A stretch of DNA of 64,000 bases, from positions 1 to 64,000 of the forward strand of contig JACKIT010000003.1 in the NCBI GenBank assembly GCA_020638335.1, in the 5' to 3' direction. The translations under genes and the position numbers were made by a program. Positions 59,841 through 64,000 of this stretch are shown piece after piece (the stretch's first letter is position 1; each line of letters starts with the position of its first letter). The notes beneath the pieces are model-generated. The model was not told the DNA's origin. It made no database searches and was given only the letters and a program-made list of their open reading frames with translations. The stretch comes from Rhodospirillales bacterium. GTDB lineage: Bacteria; Pseudomonadota; Alphaproteobacteria; Micavibrionales; Micavibrionaceae.

Positions 59841-59942
59841 GTCATCCTGAGCCCTCACTCGGAGGCGGGGGTAAACTCCGTCGAGGAATCTTTTCACTTA
59901 ATCGTTTACAAAGATCCCTCCACTCCCTGCGGTCGGGATGAC
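59841..59942. repeat. GTCATC-family palindromic repeat, recF-hisC gap
   Basis: GTCATCCTGAGC (59841) to GTCGGGATGAC (59942), 102 bp. Contains GAGGAATC and GATCCCTC inverse parts. Between the convergent recF and hisC genes. Confidence 0.8.
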
Positions 59943-59989
59943 AACTTTCTATTGATGGCAGCTTTGTACGTGATCGAGGATAGTGTTTT

Positions 59990-61162
59990 TCATGGTGCAA
60001 AATCGTTCAGCAGCTTAAGGACGAGGTTATTTTGTTCGGGGGTGCCGATGGAGAGACGGATGCAGTCTTCGGTGTAAGGCTTGGTTGAGAAATCGCGAAT
60101 GACGACGTTGTTTTGGGTGGCGAATTTTATGAATTCTCCCGCCTTTTCCATTTCGATGAGCAGGAAGTTCGCATCGGAGGGATAGATGTGCCGAACGAGT
60201 GGATTACCGCTCAGCAATGGAATGAGGCGTTCGCGTTCGGCGATCAATTTTTCGATGTTGGCTTTGGCGATCGGGCGGATGTCACCGGACAGGGCATGCA
60301 GGGCGGCCTCGACGCTGGCTTGGGGCAGTGGATAGGCGTCGAGCGCCTTGGCTTTGACCAGAGCGATGAAATTGGTATCACCGGAGATAAAGCAGCCCAT
60401 GCGCATGCCGGCCATAGAATAGCTTTTTGAGAGGGTGCGCAGGATGATGAGGTTCGGATGATCGGCGAGGCGGGCCGTCATTGAACCTTGGGACGAAAAT
60501 TCGGCGTAGGTTTCATCGAGAATAACAACGGCTTGCCCTTCGACTTCGCGGCAGATTTCGGCGATTTGATCGTGAGGGAAGCTGGTGCCGGTAGGGTTGT
60601 TGGGCGAGCAGATATAGATGAGTTTGATTGAGGCCCCTCCACCCCTTCCCTCCCCCCGGTGGGGGGAGGGGGTATAAGAAAGGGCGGTTTCTATGATTTT
60701 TTCTTTATCCAGGGCAAATGTGCCGTTTTCTTTAAGCAGTGGCACTTCGACCACGTTTGAGGGCATGGCCTTGGCATCAACGCCGTACATGCCGAAGGTC
60801 GGCGGGCAGACTAAAACGGCATCGCCGGTTGTCTGCTGGAGATCCCCGCCTTCGCGGGGATGCTGATTGGGAGTGGGTTCGCAGAACAGTTTGGTGAGGA
60901 TGACGATGGCCTCATCGGCGCCGCGGGTCATGACGATTTGATCGGGGGCGATGTCATAGGCCTTGGCGTAAGCGGCGGCAAGGGCTTTGGGCTGGGGCTC
61001 AGGGTAGCGGTTAAAGCCTTCCAGATCTGGTAATTCGTATGGGTTTTCATTGGCGTTGAGAAATATTTTCTCGGCCGATTTATCACTTTCCATCCCGGCA
61101 GAGACATAGCCCTGCAGGTCGATATAGTGGGGGCGAAGAAGGTTTTTGAGTGCCGGGTTCAT
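59990..61162 (-). CDS. hisC: Histidinol-phosphate aminotransferase
   Basis: A class II PLP transaminase of histidine synthesis. 390 residues: LNANENPYELP, DETYAEFSSQG and the PLP lysine in TLSKSYSMAGMRMG. Two repeat-derived inserts lie in frame: about 98-110 (NQHPREGGDLQ, from ATCCCCGC/GCGGGGAT at 60842-60861) and about 158-178 (PSPHRGEGRGGG, from the CCCTCCCCCC hairpin at 60648-60670). The family is normally ~355 residues. Placed between recF and gyrB. Confidence 0.93.
   Translation of the reverse strand: MNPALKNLLRPHYIDLQGYVSAGMESDKSAEKIFLNANENPYELPDLEGFNRYPEPQPKALAAAYAKAYDIAPDQIVMTRGADEAIVILTKLFCEPTPNQHPREGGDLQQTTGDAVLVCPPTFGMYGVDAKAMPSNVVEVPLLKENGTFALDKEKIIETALSYTPSPHRGEGRGGGASIKLIYICSPNNPTGTSFPHDQIAEICREVEGQAVVILDETYAEFSSQGSMTARLADHPNLIILRTLSKSYSMAGMRMGCFISGDTNFIALVKAKALDAYPLPQASVEAALHALSGDIRPIAKANIEKLIAERERLIPLLSGNPLVRHIYPSDANFLLIEMEKAGEFIKFATQNNVVIRDFSTKPYTEDCIRLSIGTPEQNNLVLKLLNDFAP
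60648..60670. repeat. Palindromic repeat inside hisC (first)
   Basis: CCCTCCCCCC (60648-60657), loop GGT, GGGGGGAGGG (60661-60670): a perfect 10-bp stem in the coding region. Confidence 0.85.
60842..60861. repeat. Palindromic repeat inside hisC (second)
   Basis: ATCCCCGC CTTC GCGGGGAT, perfect 8-bp stem, encoding HPREGGD on the minus strand. Confidence 0.8.
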
Positions 61163-61480
61163 GATCTTTGCTTATAAGTATTTGATTTAAAGGGCAATAA
61201 TAATCTTCCTTCTTTTTGTTCGCCATTTTTGCCGGGGTGGGGGTGGTCTGTGATTTAATTCTTTGATTTTGTTATAAAAATGATGGTTCTATAGTCTGTT
61301 TTCTTATTTTTAAATAGTGGGGGAGGTGCTGCATTTTTTGGGCTTTTTGGGTTTAAGGTCAGTTATGCGGTGATTATAAGAAAAAATTCCTATTTTGTCA
61401 ATGTTGGTGAAGTTTTGAACTGCAGAGGCACAGAGTTTTTACAGGAAGAAGAGGAGACCGAAAGAAACGGGACATTATAT
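61163..61480. other. hisC-gyrB side intergenic region, left part
   Basis: 318 bp, T-rich, no coding frame. It must hold the hisC promoter (leftward). No clear elements assigned. Confidence 0.35.
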
Positions 61481-61625
61481 CCAAACACCCCCACGATCTA
61501 TATATACCCCCACCCAAACCCTCCCCCTCGAGGGGGAGGGAAAAAGAAGGGGGGGCCCTCCGCTCAAGGGGGAGGGATGAGAAGGGTTAGGCGCTTGCGC
61601 CTTACCCGTAGCTGGGTGGTGGGGC
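61481..61625. repeat. C/G-rich 105-bp repeat, copy 2
   Basis: CCAAACACCCCCAC at 61481, then CCCTCCCCCTCGAGGGGGAGGG, an extra A/G stretch and second GAGGG part, then GGCGCTTGCGCC and GTAGCTGGGTGG. Matches the copy at 33722-33828 with an additional ~35 bp inside. Confidence 0.85.
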
Positions 61626-61681
61626 TGGTACCGCGCTTGTTGGGTGAGGGTGATTTGTAATTATGTCAAAAATAAGGCAGA

Positions 61682-62146
61682 ATGGAGGGTGGGAACTATA
61701 TTGGGAGTGTGGTTGTGAAAAAAGCTAAATTAAGAGCAAAGAAAGTGGTTTTGGTTTTGTTAGCGGGGCTGGTTTTGGGGCTGCCTCTGGGATTGGTTCT
61801 AAATTGGTATTTTCCTTATGCTGCCGTTTCAGAAACAGATCATAAGAATTGCGGTAAACCTTCAAAGGATCTAGTGCGTGCAAGTCAGCTCTGCGCAGGC
61901 CATGAAAACCAGATGGTGTGCCCAAAAACAAAATTTTCCTGGAAAGAAGGGCGGTGGCGTAGCTGTATTTTCTTTGATGATGAAGCGATCAAAAAGTGTG
62001 GGGTGCCAACGAAAAGAATATATCGGGAATATGAAGTTGAAATCTCAAAAAGCCGGGGGGTTGGAGGGTGTTCAATTCACTGTCGTTTGCCTGAAAATGA
62101 AATAGATTCGGGTGAATGGTTAGTGCGATGTTTTCATGCTGATTAA
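61682..62146 (+). CDS. Hypothetical membrane-anchored protein
   Basis: 154 residues: basic N-terminus, one hydrophobic helix (about 22-45, VVLVLLAGLVLGLPLGLVLN), then ~105 exported residues with eight cysteines (NCGKP, LCAGH, VCPK, SCIFF, KCGVP, GCSIHC, RCFH) likely in disulfides. A GTG at 61715 is an alternative start. No family recognised. Confidence 0.6.
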   Translation: MEGGNYIGSVVVKKAKLRAKKVVLVLLAGLVLGLPLGLVLNWYFPYAAVSETDHKNCGKPSKDLVRASQLCAGHENQMVCPKTKFSWKEGRWRSCIFFDDEAIKKCGVPTKRIYREYEVEISKSRGVGGCSIHCRLPENEIDSGEWLVRCFHAD

Positions 62147-62289
62147 AAAAGAGGGTATTTAATCAAAATTCCGCGAAAAACTGCGCTTTTGCGTTTGGTT
62201 TTGGTCTTTGTTCCTGCTATAAGTATCTGGTTGAATTTGGCGAATCTAGAGCCATAAATATTTAAATTAAAACAAAGGCTTATGAGTTT

Positions 62290-64000
62290 ATGAGTAAAGC
62301 AGCAGAAAATATGAGCCAAGACGTTAATAAAACCGGTGGGAATAACAACGAATACGGCGCGGATTCGATTAAGGTTTTGCGCGGGCTGGATGCCGTGCGT
62401 AAACGCCCGGGGATGTATATCGGGGATACCGATGACGGAACCGGCCTGCATCACATGGTCTATGAGGTTGTTGACAATGCGATTGACGAATCGCTGGCCG
62501 GGTATTGTGACCGCATTGATGTGGTTTTGAATGCCGATGGTTCTGTGACCGTGAAGGATAACGGGCGCGGGATTCCGGTTGGCGAACACAAGGAAGAAAA
62601 GGTCTCGGCGGCGCAGGTGATTATGACCCAGCTGCATGCCGGGGGGAAATTCGACCAGAATTCTTACAAAGTGTCTGGCGGGCTGCACGGCGTAGGCGTG
62701 TCGGTGGTGAATGCCTTGTCCGAATATCTTGATTTGAATATCAAGCGTGAGGGCAAAGAATGGTATATGCGCTTTAAAATGGGTGAGGCGGGCGATGACC
62801 TTAAACCCATTCGTGATCTGGAGAACGGGGAACGCACTGGAACGCAGGTGACGTTTTTGCCGTCGCCGGAAACCTTTACGCAGACCGAGTTTGATTTTAA
62901 GACGCTGGAAAATCGTTTGCGTGAGCTGGCTTTCCTCAATTCCGGCGTGAATATATATTTAAGCGACAATCGCCTGGAACATGAAGAAGAGCGCGTGCAG
63001 ACTCATCTGCATTATGAGGGCGGAATCCAGAGTTTCGTCGAATATCTCGACCGGACAAAGAAATCGATGCTGGAGCATCCGATTTCGATTGTGACTGAGG
63101 ATGAAGAAAGCGGTGTGACGGTTGAGGCGGCGCTGGAATGGACGGATGCGTATCATGAAACGATGCTGTGTTTCACCAACAATATCCCGCAGCGCGACGG
63201 CGGGACTCACCTGGCGGGTTTTCGCGGGGCATTGACGCGTGTGGTCGGAAAATATGCCGAAGAAAAGGGCCTGACCAAGAAAGACAAGATCAAACTGACC
63301 GGTGAGGATATGCGCGAAGGGTTGACTTGCGTATTGTCGGTGAAGGTGCCGGACCCGAAATTCTCATCCCAAACCAAGGACAAGCTGGTGTCTTCCGAGG
63401 TGCGTCCGGTGGTGGAGAGTGTGATTGGGGAGAAGCTTGCTGAATGGCTGGAAGAAAATCCGACCGAAGGGAAAATGATTGTCGGCAAGATTGCCGAGGC
63501 GGCTCAAGCGCGGGAAGCGGCGCGCAAGGCGCGCGAGATGACGCGGCGCAAGGGCGTGATGGATGTGTCCAACCTGCCCGGTAAGCTGGCGGATTGTCAG
63601 TCGAAAGACCCGGCGGTGAGTGAGATTTTCATCGTTGAGGGGGACTCGGCGGGTGGATCTGCGAAACAGGCGCGGGATCGTCATAATCAGGCGATTTTGC
63701 CGCTGCGCGGGAAGATTTTGAACACTGAGCGGGCGCGGTTTGACAAGATGCTCGGCTCCGAACAGGTCGGGACGCTGATTACGGCGCTGGGCACCTCGAT
63801 CGGGGATGAGTTTAATATCGAGAAAGCCCGCTATCACAAAATCATTATCATGACCGATGCGGACGTTGACGGCTCGCACATCCGTACGCTGCTGCTGACG
63901 TTCTTCTTCCGGTATATGCCGCAGGTGATTGAGAATGGCTATTTGTATATCGCCCAGCCGCCCTTGTTTAAGGTCAAGCGCGGGAATGCGGGCGAGGTGT
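62290..64000 (+). CDS. gyrB: DNA gyrase subunit B (cut by window edge)
   Basis: The ATPase subunit of gyrase, complete at the N-terminus and running off the right edge (570 codons seen). ATPase: RKRPGMYIGDT, EVVDNAIDES, DNGRGIP and the GHKL glycines GGLHGVGVSVVN. Then the transducer with QTKDKL and the TOPRIM motifs FIVEGDSAGGSAKQ, and the metal acids in MTDADVDGSHIRTLLLTF. An ATG at 62311 is a possible alternative. Completes the dnaA/dnaN/recF/gyrB set. Confidence 0.98.
   Translation, partial: MSKAAENMSQDVNKTGGNNNEYGADSIKVLRGLDAVRKRPGMYIGDTDDGTGLHHMVYEVVDNAIDESLAGYCDRIDVVLNADGSVTVKDNGRGIPVGEHKEEKVSAAQVIMTQLHAGGKFDQNSYKVSGGLHGVGVSVVNALSEYLDLNIKREGKEWYMRFKMGEAGDDLKPIRDLENGERTGTQVTFLPSPETFTQTEFDFKTLENRLRELAFLNSGVNIYLSDNRLEHEEERVQTHLHYEGGIQSFVEYLDRTKKSMLEHPISIVTEDEESGVTVEAALEWTDAYHETMLCFTNNIPQRDGGTHLAGFRGALTRVVGKYAEEKGLTKKDKIKLTGEDMREGLTCVLSVKVPDPKFSSQTKDKLVSSEVRPVVESVIGEKLAEWLEENPTEGKMIVGKIAEAAQAREAARKAREMTRRKGVMDVSNLPGKLADCQSKDPAVSEIFIVEGDSAGGSAKQARDRHNQAILPLRGKILNTERARFDKMLGSEQVGTLITALGTSIGDEFNIEKARYHKIIIMTDADVDGSHIRTLLLTFFFRYMPQVIENGYLYIAQPPLFKVKRGNAGEV

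Noticed and set aside
1..64000. CRISPR arrays, prophage, complete IS elements, toxin-antitoxin pairs
   Set aside because: No regularly spaced direct repeats, no transposase, integrase or phage structural genes, and no recognisable toxin-antitoxin pair were found.

Overview
The window is chromosomal DNA of an alphaproteobacterium, inferred from gene content and signals: a Usg-family protein, a COX15/CtaA haem A synthase, an RNase E ending in a GWW tail, an adrenodoxin-type ferredoxin, and a groESL promoter that fits the alphaproteobacterial RpoH consensus. Base composition is moderate. I cannot fix the genus. A Micavibrio-like or deep Rhodospirillales lineage is possible, but this is only an impression.

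Layout. 0-9.4 kb: end of an EAL protein, radA, cvpA-purF, tRNA-Tyr, rlmB and polA. 9.5-14.5 kb: a prokaryotic voltage-gated cation channel, an alpha/beta hydrolase lacking its serine, rpmI-rplT, a LOG-family protein and a beta-CASP nuclease. 14.6-24.4 kb: rne, an AMIN/Amidase_3 amidase, a small lipoprotein, an L,D-transpeptidase, icd, membrane proteins and an outer-membrane barrel behind a Fur-like box. 24.5-29.3 kb: a PRX-like protein, a YfgM-like protein, bamB and der. 29.4-33.6 kb: a pilin-like protein, an amino-acid dehydrogenase, a candidate structured RNA, a periplasmic protein and a glycosyltransferase. 34.1-37.2 kb: a large gene broken by many frameshifts. 37.3-43.6 kb: ctaA, a ferredoxin, usg and groESL. 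43.8-46.7 kb: an enlarged ketopantoate-reductase-like protein and an XRE regulator. 46.8-49.4 kb: a candidate sRNA, mutM and rpsT. 49.4-64 kb: dnaA, bioB-bioF-bioD-bioA, dnaN, a hydroxyacid dehydrogenase, recF, hisC and the start of gyrB.

The common dnaA-dnaN-recF-gyrB order is kept, but biotin genes sit between dnaA and dnaN, and hisC and a small gene sit between recF and gyrB.

The most striking property is the load of short palindromic repeats of at least five families. Several lie in frame inside core genes (polA, der, recF, hisC, bioF), adding low-complexity peptides to the proteins. Other points of interest are the decayed giant gene at 34-37 kb, two terminator-ended RNA candidates without an ORF, a local reversal of strand composition between about 12 and 29.3 kb, a sodium/calcium channel with an unusual selectivity filter, and a MutM missing its fourth zinc cysteine.
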